Shown piece by piece: positions 36,001-48,761 of a stretch of DNA of 52,500 nt. The stretch's first letter is position 1; each line of letters begins with the position of its first letter. The stretch comes from Eimeria necatrix. Its lineage: Eukaryota; Apicomplexa; Conoidasida; Eucoccidiorida; Eimeriidae. The position numbers and the translations under genes are program-made. The notes beneath the pieces were generated by a model. It was given only the letters and a program-made list of their open reading frames with translations. It ran no database searches and was not told the DNA's origin. The stretch spans positions 5,001 to 57,500 of the forward strand of contig NW_013652406.1 in NCBI RefSeq assembly GCF_000499385.1, in the 5' to 3' direction.

Positions 36001-39000
36001 GCCAGCAATGCAGCGTGTAAGACCTACTTAGACAAAAAGAGGATATCTTCCAACGCTGACACTAATTCAGCGAGGGAATGACATAAAGAGTTCTTTTACG
36101 TACAATCTGTTTGGGCAGGTGCAGTACTTTTCAGGGCCTTGATCAGCTCGTACTGTAGATATTTGATAGAAGCGCACAGTAAAGAACTCAAGAGGAGGTC
36201 TGAATAATTCAAAAATGTGAAAGTATGGGTTAGGAAATTGGCTAGCGGAGCTGAAACTGCAGGCAAAGGCAATGGGACCGCACTCGCTGTTTACCACGGA
36301 AGCTGTCTGGGTATTCGCTGTGCGCGTCAGAATCCACTTTAATCTTTTCAATTATCCCGAAACTTCTGTGCTACGACAAACTTCTAGATCTGGTAAAATA
36401 TCTGAGCGAATCCAAGTGGGCTTTTCTAAAATTTTCGTGTTTTCTTGGACCTCAAACACGGAAAGTGTTGTCCTCCGTCACAATCAGAGAAATTTACAAC
36501 ACACGAAACACCAAAGAAGGCATAGTTAGCGAATGACTAGCCTATTTATAATATATCTCCTGCGTGCCCCATAAGCTGCCCTGTATACCCAGAGTTTACT
36601 GTCTGTCCCCACAAAAAAGGAAACATGCAGTAATTCTTTAGCTTTGAACAACAGTATTAATTGTTTTCAGTTATTTACTAAGCATCTAATGTTAAAGCTG
36701 GGCCCGCTGGCTTTTCGAAAAAGCACCTTGTGGCAGGCCACCCTGTATGTAGTAAATGTGTGGGCATTTAGCTGTTGTAGGGGCTTCAGCCGCTTCATAA
36801 CTTGATATGGTCTCAGGCGTACAAGCTAAGCACCAAACAGCAAACTTGATGCAGCCAAAACATTGCAACTTAGTGTCACAAAATCAAGTCTTACTGAGTC
36901 TACAAACAAAAGCGGCACATAAAAGAGGAGCAGATCTTGGAGCTTCAGTCTGCCGAGTGTGTGCTCAGTGAAGTCCGTCTTAGCCTATAAAGCAAAGCAT
37001 TGGGGTTGAGTTTAAAAGCTTGTTCAGTGACAAAGGCGCGCTGGAAACGTTTAGGGACTTGCATCCTAGGTTCGAGACAAAGATGACATTTTTGCAAAAA
37101 AGTCAGCTGCGGCGAATTGCTACTGCATGCAGTTCCTTTTAAAAATCGATCGGGCAGTCTAACAGGTCAGAAATGTTTTTATATTCTCATGGATCTTGTC
37201 TTCGTCTTCGCACTCCCTAGGGTCAAAATATCAAATGTGCTGATGGCATTTATCTTGGAGCAAGTCTAAATCGCGGAGTTGGTGGAACTTGGAGAATGTG
37301 AGGTAGCAAAGTTGCCTAAATAACTGGATGTACTCCAGGAAAGTAAACCCTGGACAAACTCTTCAAGCTTCAGCAGCTTACTAGCTGATTTGAAAGACCT
37401 AGATATCTTCTATAACAGACATTCAGGCAACCATTTCCTCTTAATCGACCATCAACTAGCCTCGGGCTTGCGATTCTGAAACAGTTTTGACAATTCTAAA
37501 GTGCAAAAGGTTTGTCTTAACATGAGCATACTTCGCCTTATATTGAATAATGGCAACACTTTATGATTGGTGTAACAGACTATGAGCACACTCAAAGCCA
37601 TCTTTAGAAATCTAAACCAGCTAAAAGCTCCCACGTATTGCGTTCTTTTGGAAAGAACCACACTTTCTTGGTGTTTAAAAGAAAAACAAACACATAATAA
37701 ATCTGTATTGCTTGTCTGAGCAAAGAAGCTGAAAGTACGTTCAGCAACTTCAGCTCATTCGGGGATTCTGCAGCGAAAAAGAACATCTTTGGATAATTTA
37801 TTAAGTTGAACTCCTGTCGCACTGCAGCAATGGATCTTGGCCTCAATAAGTTCTCAGTATGAACCTGTGGGCCTCAATAATTCCTTTTTGTGTGCTCATT
37901 ATCGCTACAAAGCGTCACCATTGACGTAATAGGTTAATATATAATAAATTGTTATATATAATGCTTCGTTTCCAACGCGTGGGCTCCTGTTGAGGCTGGC
38001 CGTCGCGCAGAAGCTATGTAGGCTTTGCTAAGCGCTGTGCAGCTTTCACGTTTTCCAGTTCGCATAGATATTAACAATTATTTGTAGTTTCCTTTAAGGT
38101 GTGCTGGCTGCTCCCAAGCACTCATGCGCAGCCCACGCACCAACTAATCGCAAAAATGTTGAACATAATGGTCCAAAAGGACTTATTGCCGTGAGCTGAC
38201 TGCTTGGGCAGAAGCCAAGTATCAAAGGTCCTTAAAATGCTTCGAAACGGCGTTAGACGGGGACAAAATCTGCTGCTTGACAGTCATCATCCAGCGGCGA
38301 CCACAGGCACTTGTGTATTTCAGTAGTTTAATTCGAAAAAGGAAATGCAACAATGCAGCACATGGCGCTATGCCTATTCCAATAATACTGTGTCTAAGGC
38401 TGGCTCAATCAGCAGCCTGTAAATGAAGTCAATGCCGCGTCCACTTGGCCGCTCCAACTAGTATTTTGGGAAGTTTTGCAGAGAAGAGGCAATTTGGAAA
38501 AAGTTTGAAGAGCCTTTTATAGCGCACAAGCTGAAGTCACAGTAGTGGTAGTAGATGCAGGTTCGTCCTGTAGTCCTCAGGGAAGCCTCAAGGGAGGAGT
38601 AAATGATCAATGTAACAATAATAGGATGTCATCTGCAGCGAAGAAGAGCTTGAACACACTTCCTGGAGCAAATGGTTCGCTTAGGATATTGTTGTTTTGT
38701 GAACAACAGGCACGCAGCTTCAACAACAACGGTAAGAACTTCAACAGCGCATTCTTGTGAGCACTATATCTTTTGTTTTGCCTACAACAATGTGGGCTCG
38801 AGCAACAACACTTCGAAACTGGCATAAATAACTGAGAATACGGAAACGCACACGCTGCGTGTTCAGCAGGTCGATGTGCTAACTCTGTCACGATTCGCTC
38901 AGTAGCAACAATTCACAGGCTTTTCTTTCCTTTTTATCAGTTGTGTTTGCACATTGTTGCCATCAAGTGTCAGCAGGTCTTCAAAGACGATGCTTAGGTG

Positions 39001-39801
39001 ATGGCAAGACCGCCATACAGATGCCAGCGCCTCCTCTACAAGAATACACACTAGCTGAAGACACACAAATCAGCCAATAATAAAACCGGAGGGCTCTAGT
39101 TGGAAAAGAACATGCTTTGGTGGCCGATTTACCTGGTACATCAAACGCCTATCTGCCACTGGCTATAAAGGGATATCTTGAAAACGGCTCCTTCGTGTCC
39201 CCATGACTCGTAGTAAAGCCACAAGTACTCTATAAAGGCTCTATAAAGCGGAGCACCTGATAGCCTACTTCCTGGTGGGATGCGAGAAACACTTTGAATC
39301 GAAAATATGGAAACCTGCTGTACCGAAACTCTGGACCCATCCCAGCGACGCTTCATGATTAACACCATTACAGATCCCTTGGAAGGAGCGCACTTTAACT
39401 CTAGAAGCCGTTCAGGAAAGCGCGAATTTCTAGACATCAATAAGGCTCAAAAACGGATGACTGTTTGTCAGGATCCAAATGAACAAGCTTTGTCATACAC
39501 CAACGCGGCAGTGATGCATCTTGTGGGTTCGCAGGCGCGAAGTGCTGTCATTTCATTCCAAGTTAATCCTAGAAACCTCGGCATTTTTCATTTCATATTT
39601 CAGCAGAAGTGCAGCATAGCGGTGACCCACCATCTGTGCTCGCGTAGTGGGACTCGCAACGTTCGGACTAATAGCAATTCGCCAGCACTTCTCGAGCCTT
39701 CAGCTTCGTGTTTCAGGGACGTTGCTGCTCTTTTTAGTCCACTTTTCCCGATTATACGAAGAAATGAATGGTAGTTTTGTTCAAAGAAGTCGCTGAGGCC
39801 G

Positions 39802-39830
39802 TAAACCCTAAACCCTAAACCCTAAACCAT
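39802..39830. repeat. Isolated AAACCCT array
   Basis: Four tandem units, the last degenerate (AAACCAT), isolated within the repeat-poor block. On the minus strand it reads TTTAGGG. Confidence 0.95.
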
Positions 39831-42800
39831 AAAGTATAAAGCATCAAATACTGCACGTGAGCGGCTTGGGAACTCACCTCCTGCAAAATTCAAACACGAG
39901 CTTTTCCCCGTAAATGGCGATAGCACTAGCATTGGCAGGGGCGCTTTTTACTGAGTGATCACTTGCCTAAGTCCTACAGTTTATGCGTGGCAGATAAAGC
40001 GACTGCCCAAACTTCCATCATTAGTAGATATTTATAGATCATTAGTAGATATTTATAGACCTAAGAATCAACAAGCTTGTTTGCCAGTACGGCACAGAGC
40101 AGCAATTGTTAAAGTAAGAGAACACGGGGAGATACTTCTGCAAGTACTAAGATTCGGGTGCAAGTAGTGGCACTCGCAATCAATGCTCTCCACTTTTTCT
40201 TTTCGCAATTTTTCTTGCCAAGCAGAACCACCAAGTACTTGTCAATCAGCATGTGCTGCAGCATCACTTTTCGCTTCTCCCCATAGCACTAGCCTAGCAG
40301 AAGACGCACGACCTGCGTCATAAAAAATGCATCAGAAGTCTTTAATGACTATGACGCCTGGGTTAATAAGTTTTGATTCCAGTTGTGAACCCCGCTGTTC
40401 TCTTGGCTGCAAGCATGCAAGTACACGGCGCTGCTTCTGCGGCATTTCTTCTCGTGTACTTGGAACCAAAGTGGCATTTAATTCGTCAGAAAAAAGCTCA
40501 CAACCTGCAAGTTGGATTTAAGAGTAGCAGAGAGAGCAAAACGCGCCTTTGTGTGGCATCTTGGCGCCGACCAAGAAGCCGCAACAAACGCCAACAGAGA
40601 ATTCGAATCTTTTCCCCTAATAAGACGCAGTTAAAACGACAAACTTGGCCACTCTGCATACAACACTACGCGCGCGGCTCAAAGAATACCATGCATGCGG
40701 CCTGAGAGATTAGGTTTGGGGCTTTCCGCTGCGTGAGCACAGCACCTTGTGCATTAAGTACTGGCCACTTGTGTTGCTGACCCACTTCCTGCACTCATGC
40801 CAGTGAGACTTGCATGGCTTTGGCGCTAAGTTAAGACGAAACCTTTGCTCGATTAGAGGTTGGCATGACTACTCCAATGGCAAGTGGGACTTGCTGAACT
40901 TAAGCATGAGCGCTCGCCTCTGCATCAATAAGCAAAGAAACACACTTCCTGGTTCCAATAAGCTGCTGTGTTGCCTATCCTGTGGCTACCTAGACGACGA
41001 TAATGGGGTTTAATAAGTAACTTTCCTCCATCACCTTTCACCTGAATACACCATGCACCCCCTTTACACAGCATGCGCCAAATATACTTCAATAGAGCGC
41101 TAGGGTGTCGTCAGCCCATGAAGACGGCCCAAATACCAAATCCTGATTTTCCAAAAAATGACAAAGTCATATTCAAACGATCATGTCTTTCTTGCGGGAG
41201 TCTGTGCAGCAACTCCTACGCTGCAAAGGTCACATCATGTTTGCGTGTCACGAACCATGCATCAAAGCCAGAAGCATCGATGGAAAGCATGTATAGAACA
41301 CACGAAGCTCCCAGCAAGTCGGAAAGTCTTGTCAGAATTGCTAAAATAACAATCTCACCTCCTGCCCCTGAGGAGGTCAGTGGAACCCACACTGGCCTGC
41401 GTCCTCAACAACAGAAGACTGGAATGCGCAGTGGGCGCTGGGCCTTAGACGTTTTTGCTGCGACAAAAGGATCGCTGGTGATAGTTAAAGAAAGCATTCT
41501 TTGGAAGCACAAAGAATCCCGCGCTTTGAAGTGGCATTTACCCAAACCAAGCAGCAGCAGCCGAATGTGCCAGAATTCACTTTTAAAAGGCAGCAGCAGA
41601 CATTTACAGCTAAAAATGCTCATACACAAATATCATTTTGTAGCCCTGCAGCTCGTCACCTTAGCCAACAACGGGGCTCTCAGAACACAACTGGAAAGAA
41701 ACGCAGATGAATCGACTGGCAGCTCGATAAAACCAACATTCGGAACACCTTCATTGACCTCATCTTAGCCCTGATCCACATTAAAGTATTCTAGGCAGGC
41801 TTCACAAGTAAAATTGAGCAGAGGCTGCATCGCCGCAGAGTCGAAGGCAAGCAGTGGAGGACTTGGGTTGAAGTGAACGGACTTTCTGGGGCGTGATGAG
41901 CCCATAATTGCAAAAGTAGAGATATCTTATCTTAGATGTTTCAAGTAAAGAATTCCTCTTCATAGACGCTTCAAGTAAGGAATTCCTCAAATGCAAGAAA
42001 GCTTTCAACAAACCCGTGCTACAGTCAATGAAGGCCCTGCACAACAAGCATTTTCTTAGTGTGGGAGATCTACCACCAAAACTGTTGCGAATGCAGCATC
42101 TTCACGGCATTAAGAGTAAGCAGTTGGGGACTTGGGAAGAAGAAAACGGACTTTCTAAGGGCGATGATCTCACAGCTGCAAAACAGCGGCGTTTAGATAA
42201 TTCAAATTCTTCCCCAAGCAGCAAAATGCTCCTCAAAGACAAGTGCCCCGAGGAAACAATGGAGACAAAACTCAACAAAAGTACTCAGCTCCAACAGCCG
42301 AAGACACAATCGAATCACAGAAACATCATATTCGTCAGAGTAGAACTCACGACCTGCTCTCGCGGCCTTCAGTTCTGTCTTCATTTGCTGCGGCTCAAGA
42401 GCCCAGCGCATTTCCTGCAGCTTTCCGCAATTTTATGAAAAGTAGTGAAACCCCAATTTTATGGAAAGTAGTGAAAGTAAACCTCTTCAGCTTAGCAAGA
42501 CTATCGCAAAGCCCCGCGCAGCGGAGGTGAAACTTTGCTTATGTCACACAGGCCCAGTGGGTTGATATCAAATCGTGTGGAGAGAACAAACATCTGCAAA
42601 GTTGTAGTGCTTCTCTGCTGCAAAATCCACTTGAAACATCCAGACGCACTCGCTGTAATCACAAGAAACCAGCAGCAACTTGTTTTGTTGCTAACTAGCC
42701 TTCGTTTGTAACCTTCAAGAAGAGATCTTCCCTCACCTGTGATGCTCTTCAACCCAGGAAGCAAAAGGGTGTGGCGCCGGCAGTTCAGAACAAGCTGCTC

Positions 42801-44829
42801 ACGCCTGACTGCATAATTCACTTGGCATTGAAGTATATATCACAGTTCGAGCATGTCTAGGCTCCTGAGGAAGTGTTCCTATGGTGGTTCTTATAACACT
42901 CACCAGCTTGTCCTATTGCAGCAAGTAGCGCATCACCACAGACCTTTGCGGGCCAGAAACCGGAAAAATAGCACAAGTCAAACTTTTCAGAGACCAAAAA
43001 TGCTGCAGTTTTAGATTTTATGTGAGATCACTTCGCCGCTGCCGTCCGGAACAATGGATACATTGTTTCTGAATTCGTTGGGCCACTTCCTGATAGCCAC
43101 GCCCCTTGCCAGCATAAACCCTGGAGCAAATTAGAAACAGATTAATTTCAAGAGCCAGATTTCACGCATTCCAGAAGCCAAACGTAGAGAGTGAGCAGCA
43201 TTTAGTTGCAACGAATCATTGGAGGAGTCTCGAAAGCACACTTGCAACAAAGTCCCCCGACCTGTGCTTACAGGCGAAAGCACAAGGTCCATTCCCCATC
43301 AGCAAGGGATTCCTTGTGAGCTAAAAATACAGCCACCATCTTTTGCAGTACAGATGCCTCTTTGAGGGTGTTTGACAGCAAACGCAGCAAAAGCCGCATT
43401 AGTTTTGCTTTTTGATGAAAACTGGAAAATTACTCTCTGGTCCTCATCAATATCTAATGGCTCTGGAGCCACTAGACCCTCTAAATACCCAAAGCTGCAC
43501 CAAGTAGCGTCCGCCAAAGGCTAAAGAAGAAGCTGATGACCGCTTTATCCTGGAAGAGGTGCTTTTCCTCTACAGCCGATTCAACAGACTGTTTCTTTGC
43601 ATGCATGCGCCATCCATGGACCTCCCAAATGGCAATGAACTCAACTACAAATTGAGCCATCTCCGTCCTTAAGTCGAGAGATCTGCTGCAGCAACAGCTT
43701 CCTGCGATCTACACTCTTAGCAATGAGCCGCTAACTTCCCGCCAATTTGTGTCATTTTCAGCCTTAACGACCCACGGCCGAAGGTGCGGCCCCAGGACTT
43801 TCTTTCTTTTTCAGAATGTGAAGTTCAACGAAGTATACAAAGATCTCTAGATGTGGCAGCAGCAGATTAAACAGAAGAGCCATGGAAGCAGACGGAGATG
43901 TTGGGATTTCCCCATCAAGACATCCCGCGCCAAGCTCTGCATCTGCGAAGTTGCAGCTAATTTGCTCCAATTAAAGCGCGCAGTTGGGGAAATTTGGACT
44001 AGAAGGCTTCCTTTTAAAAACAATTTGAACTAAAATGCATTCTCTCAAGGACTGACAAGACCGATGCAGCGAGAAAGCGCGCACTCTCATGAAAAGTGAA
44101 TCTGCATGCTGCATGCAGCGAATGTGAAAAGATGCATTGAAGGCCGGAAAGCTGGCGCGAAAGCCCTCACCTGTTTATGAACAAACTTGAAAGTTTTAAT
44201 ACTTATAAAATTGCAACAACTGGCGCTTTGCCAGCTCTGCCTTTGTCTCAGTCCGATGTCGCAGCTGCTGCAGTTCGAAACCCACCTTCTGCTCATCTGA
44301 CTGTAGAGTTAATGAAGCTGCGGCCCTTTCAGATTCTTTGAAAAGCCTTTTCAGTCACTCCTCTTTAAGCTTCTTTTCGGGAGTCGAGGGGGTGCAATTA
44401 ATGCCAAATGCCATCGGAAATGCAAAAAGACCAAAGAGTCTTTTGAGTGTCTTTGCAGCACTTGCATTCACACCAGCCCGGCTGCCAATCGCCGCATCAG
44501 TGGAAAGAAGTGGAAGATGCGGGACTTTAATGTGTTCACCAAGTGCCGCCCTATATTTTAAAGTGCTTTTGTGGCATTTTTTCTGGCTGGGAGGCCCTTT
44601 ACGAGGTATTTCGCAACGCAGCAGCAGCAGCAGCAGCACAAGCGGCGAGGTGTGTTGCCTAAGGAATATAGAGCTGCCAGTTGTGACCACTTTAAGCCCA
44701 GCAGTCTGTCTTCTGGCATAGGGGCAGGCGCGTTCGTTGCTGCTGCTTCTGCTGCTGCTCGCGCTGCGTCTGCTGCTGCTGCTGCTTCTCAGCCTGCGGG
44801 CGCTGCTGCTGCATCTGCTGCGCTCTCAC

Positions 44830-44970
44830 CTCCTTTCTGCTGCTGATCCTCAGCAGGAGACTGGCGAGGATGACGCCGAGGACAAATGCCCCGAGTGCGG
44901 GAAAATATGGTCTTGGTTTTCTTTTGATTCGGAAGGCAAATCCATCTGCTGTTCGTGGCCATGCGTCGGG

Positions 44971-45006
<36 letters not shown>

Positions 45007-45243
45007 GCCTGTGGCCGCGGCAATCGGAGCGCTGTTCAGCGGCAGATCTGTCGCCACAGGGATCTCCAGAGACGGCGAAGAGTGATTCTGATCTAATTTC
45101 AATTGCGGAGGATCTAATGCTGAAGCACTTGAGGCAAACAAACCCCAAAGAAGGGAAAGTACCAATGCCAAAACCACTGGTGCCGACGGCTGCAGGCAGC
45201 GAGATCTTCCGCGCCTGTCTCGGAAAGCCGCCTCCAGAGTCAT
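44830..45243 (-). CDS. Probable first coding exon: signal peptide plus membrane helix
   Basis: The ATG at 45243 opens 138 codons ending in phase 0 at donor AAGGAG|GTGAGA (44830). A basic N-terminus precedes a hydrophobic stretch (VVLALVLSLLWGLFA then SSASA), a good signal peptide or anchor. A short ectodomain with an Ala run leads to PRPYFPALGAFVLGVILAS and LLLRISSRKE, a transmembrane helix with a basic stop-transfer end. Reading past the donor gives only Gln-rich CAG repeat and then a stop, which supports splicing. The next exon lies in the block to the left; 44330-44286 (SERAAASLTLQSDEQK, donor CAG-AAG-GTGGGT) is a candidate. No family was recognised. Confidence 0.55.
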
Positions 45244-45765
45244 TTTCGCCTATAAGGAGGTTTAATCATAAAAGCCAACAATTTGCTTAATTCAAATTCA
45301 ATGACTTTGGCAGTATTCATTTGTGTTCAAGAGCGGCACACCGGGGCTCTGCAGGTGATCCCAAGCCCCAGCCCGGTTCCCCGGCGACCAGCCACAGCAT
45401 CTCCCTTCGCTGCAAAACACTTTAAAATAACCTTTTTATTCCTCGATTTTGATTTTAGTTTCTTTTATTCAGAAGATAAAAAACTTAGCCGCAAAAAGAG
45501 CGCCTGCCGGCAGTTCACGCAGCGTCGATGCGTCGGCAGCAGCAGAACCTCCATGGAATCCCGTTGATGCGGGCGTGAAGACAAAATTCTTCGATCCGAG
45601 TTAGAATTAAACTAATTTAATTTATTTGAAGTTATAAAATCAGCACAACAGCGAAGTGAACAGACGCGCGAGACCCGCAGCAGCTCTGCGCGCTGCCAGT
45701 CAAAACGAGGGGAGCCGAAAAGCTCTAGAAAGCCCCACAGATGCAGTGAGATGCCACACACTACA
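45244..45765. other. Intergenic, probable promoter of the minus-strand unit
   Basis: Lies upstream of the ATG at 45243. It is mixed composition, with T-rich stretches at 45430-45480 and an AT-rich stretch at 45600-45645. No open frame with coding character and no defined promoter element was found. Confidence 0.4.
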
Positions 45766-45805
45766 CCTAAACCCTAAACCCTAAACCCTAAACCCTAAAC
45801 CCTAA
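45766..45805. repeat. AAACCCT telomere-like array
   Basis: Five to six tandem units marking the transition from the repeat-poor block back to repeat-rich DNA. Confidence 0.95.
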
Positions 45806-45879
45806 GTTCAGGGTGTCCCATGCCCCACTTGCTGCACTGGACGAGGCAACGCAGCGCGACTCCTGCTGCTCGAAGCAGC

Positions 45880-46165
45880 AGCAGCAAGCTGCAACGAGCT
45901 GCAGCAAGCTGCAGCTAGCTGCGGCTAGCTGCAGCAGCTCCTTGCAGCTAGCTGCGGCTAGCTGCAGCAGTTCCTTGCAGCTAGCTGCGGCTAGCTGTAG
46001 CAGCTCCTTGCAGCTAACTGCGGCTAGCTGCAGCCGCTGCTCGTAGCTAGCTGCGGCTAGCTGCAGCAGCTCCTTGCAGCTTGCTGCGGCTAGCTGCAGC
46101 CGCTGCTCGTAGCTAGCTGCAGCTAGCTGCAGCTAGCTGCAGCTAGCTGCAGCTAGCTGCGGGGC
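45880..46165. repeat. GCTAGCTGCAG/GCTAGCTGCGG tandem repeat
   Basis: Irregular units of GCTAGCTGC with CAG or CGG, plus inserts of TCCTTGCAGCTAGCTGCGG about 36-38 bp apart, ending in a pure AGCTAGCTGC run. It combines the GCTAGC palindrome with the CAG triplet and lies downstream of TilS. No gene is seen. Confidence 0.88.
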
Positions 46166-46400
46166 CAGGCGGCTGCACGGCGCCACAGCAGCAGCCACTC
46201 ACGAGCTGCAGCAGCAGCAGCTCAAAGATGGAAGCAAACTATAAACAAACTTTAAGCCCTAAATTAAATTCCCAATTTGTTTGGCAAAATGGAATATAAA
46301 ATAATATTTTTTCGGAACTCCCTGTTGTCTCAGAAGCTGCTGCCTTCTGCTGCTCGTGCTGCTGCTTCTGCTGTTGCTGCAGCTGCTGGCGCTGCTGCTG

Positions 46401-46434
46401 CTAGTGCTTTGGCTGCTGCCGCTGTCTGTGCCGG

Positions 46435-46470
<36 letters not shown>

Positions 46471-46548
46471 GTCGGGCGGCGGCGAAGGACCGCGTGGTGC
46501 CTGCTGCCTTCAACGAAGTAGTTCCTGCCCACATCTAATCGCCAGCTT

Positions 46549-46582
<34 letters not shown>

Positions 46583-46738
46583 CTGCTGCAGCAAGCTGAG
46601 CTGCCAGAGCCTCCACAGTCCGCTGCAGCACTTCTCCTTCCTCCATGACCCTCCGCAGCCAGCGGTGCAGCAGCTGCTGCTTCATGAACTCTGAGCCTAC
46701 TTGGGCCCACGCAGCAACAGGAAAAGCGGGCACACCCA

Positions 46739-46779
<41 letters not shown>

Positions 46780-47099
46780 GGGTCCGCTGGCGAACGGCTT
46801 GCATTTGTTGCTGCTTCTGAAGAAGGAATCGGCGCTGCTGCTGTGTCTTTACCTGCACTGTTGTCAGCAGCAGCAGCAGCCGTTGCTGCTGCTTCCGCAG
46901 CAACAGCCGTTGCTGCTGCTTCCGCAGCAGCAGCTGTTGCTGCTGCCTCCGCAGCAGCAGCAGCAGCAGCACAACTGAGGTGAGTCCGTTCCCACGCAGA
47001 GGCTTCCTGGTGTATGTGCTGCTTCATCAGCAGCACCTGCCGGTGCAGCAGCTCCAGCCGACGCCGCAAGGCAGCAACCCCACAGCTGGCCTTGTCAGG

Positions 47100-47137
<38 letters not shown>

Positions 47138-47307
47138 CCGTTGTTGCTAGGTCTGCTGCTAGCTCTGCGTCCAGGTGTTCTGCTGCTTCTGCTGCGAAGT
47201 CAGCTGCTGCAGCCGCATTTGTCCCATTCATCTGGTCCTCGTGGTCCCTGTGCTGCTGCCGTTGCTCCTGCTGCTGCTGCTGTTCTTGCTGCTGCTGCTG
47301 CTGCTCG

Positions 47308-47339
<32 letters not shown>

Positions 47340-47455
47340 AGCTGCGCGCTGCGTAAAGTCGGCGAGCACTGGCAGCACAGCAAGACGAAAAGCATTTCTG
47401 AGATATTTGGGGCTGCGGTTTGAAGAATCTTCGCACCACCCGCTCCCTAGGGCCT

Positions 47456-47492
<37 letters not shown>

Positions 47493-48163
47493 TGAAGCCA
47501 GCAGCAGCAGCATCGGGCGCAACAGCAAGTCAAGGTGCTGCTCGGCTATCGTCACGACTTTTTCACACAGCAGCTCGCCTTGGAGGCACCAGCAGCAGCA
47601 GAAGCTACGGCTGCTGCAGCAGCTCTGCTGCTGCTGCTGCGCCTCTTGCAGCAGCAGCAAGAGCAACAGCAGCAGCAGAAGCTGCTGCAGCACCAAGCAG
47701 GGACTGACATTGAGGTAGCAGCGCAGAGTGCTTTTGGAGAGGCCCAAAAACGGCTTTGCTGCTGTTAGCTGCAGCTGGCTAGCTAGCTGCAGCTGGCTAG
47801 CTAGCTCCGAATGGCTAGCTAGCTGTGGCTGGCTAGCTAGCTCTGAATGGCTAGCTAGCTGTGGCTGGCTAGCTAGCTCTGAGTGGCTAGCTAGCCGGCT
47901 GAGTTGCCTGTCCAGTGTGAGGGCGGAGAAGGGCTCCATGCCGCTGCAGCGTAACAGCAGCAACAGCAGCACAGCTGCACAGGGAGCAGCAGCAATAGCA
48001 GCAGCAGCAGCTGCAGCAGCAGCAGCAGCAGCTGCAGCAGCAGCAGCAGCTGCAGCAGCAGCAGCAGACTTACTGCAGGTTCAGGACGTTGACACCCCGC
48101 AGCAGCTTCATGAAAATTGTCTCTATCTGGTCGTCTGCGTGATGCCCCGTCAGGAGGTAGCCC

Positions 48164-48235
<72 letters not shown>

Positions 48236-48543
48236 AAGATACGCGCAAGAAGGGCCGCTGACTCGCATCGGCGCCAGCTGCGCATCAGTTGCTGCGGCGA
48301 GGCTTTGCTGCTGCGTCTTCTGCCGTGCTGCTGCTGCTGCCGCTGCTGCTGCTGCTGCTGCTTCCTGCATGCAGCAAGAAGCTGCTCCGGCAGCTTGTAG
48401 CAGTGCAGCGGGAGTCCATACACCCCACAGATTGCTGCTAGCTGCTGCTGCTCCTGCTGCGTCTCTGTGGGGCGCAGCTGATGGTCAAAATAAACAGCAG
48501 CAACTAGCACTCCGCTGCTGCCCACAGGCAAGTACGCAGCTAG

Positions 48544-48581
<38 letters not shown>

Positions 48582-48727
48582 TGCTGTTGCTGCTGTTGGT
48601 TTCGTTGCTGCTGCAGCAGCTTGATACTGCAATGCCATCCAGTTCTGCAGCAGTCAGGCAATCTGATGCGTCTGGGCCTTTCTTTTGCTTCTGCTGCTGC
48701 TGCTGCTGCTGCTGCACATGGCCATGG

Positions 48728-48761
<34 letters not shown>

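Larger units (their letters stand above)
20505..44830 (-). other. Repeat-poor block: putative long minus-strand unit with composite splice sites
   Basis: Few triplet repeats and no reading frame over about 165 codons. The minus strand carries about 37 sites of form YAG-NNN-GTRNGT, for example 23396-23408 (CAG-GAT-GTGAGTG), 25191-25202, 29440-29452, 31578-31589, 33573-33585, 35817-35829, 38653-38665, 39871-39883, 40780-40791 and 42344-42356. Many follow pyrimidine tracts, such as TTTTCTTTTCGCAG at 23246. The plus strand shows almost none. I infer one transcription unit running from the exon at 45243 leftward. Short hydrophobic minus-strand peptides across the block are mostly translated pyrimidine tracts and should not be read as membrane helices. 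Longer exons may exist, for example near 32563-32610 and 42356-42420, but could not be joined. Confidence 0.5.

Noticed and set aside
39307..39774. 155-codon plus-strand frame
   Set aside because: No protein-like motif, no start context, and it overlaps the minus-strand unit; a chance frame.
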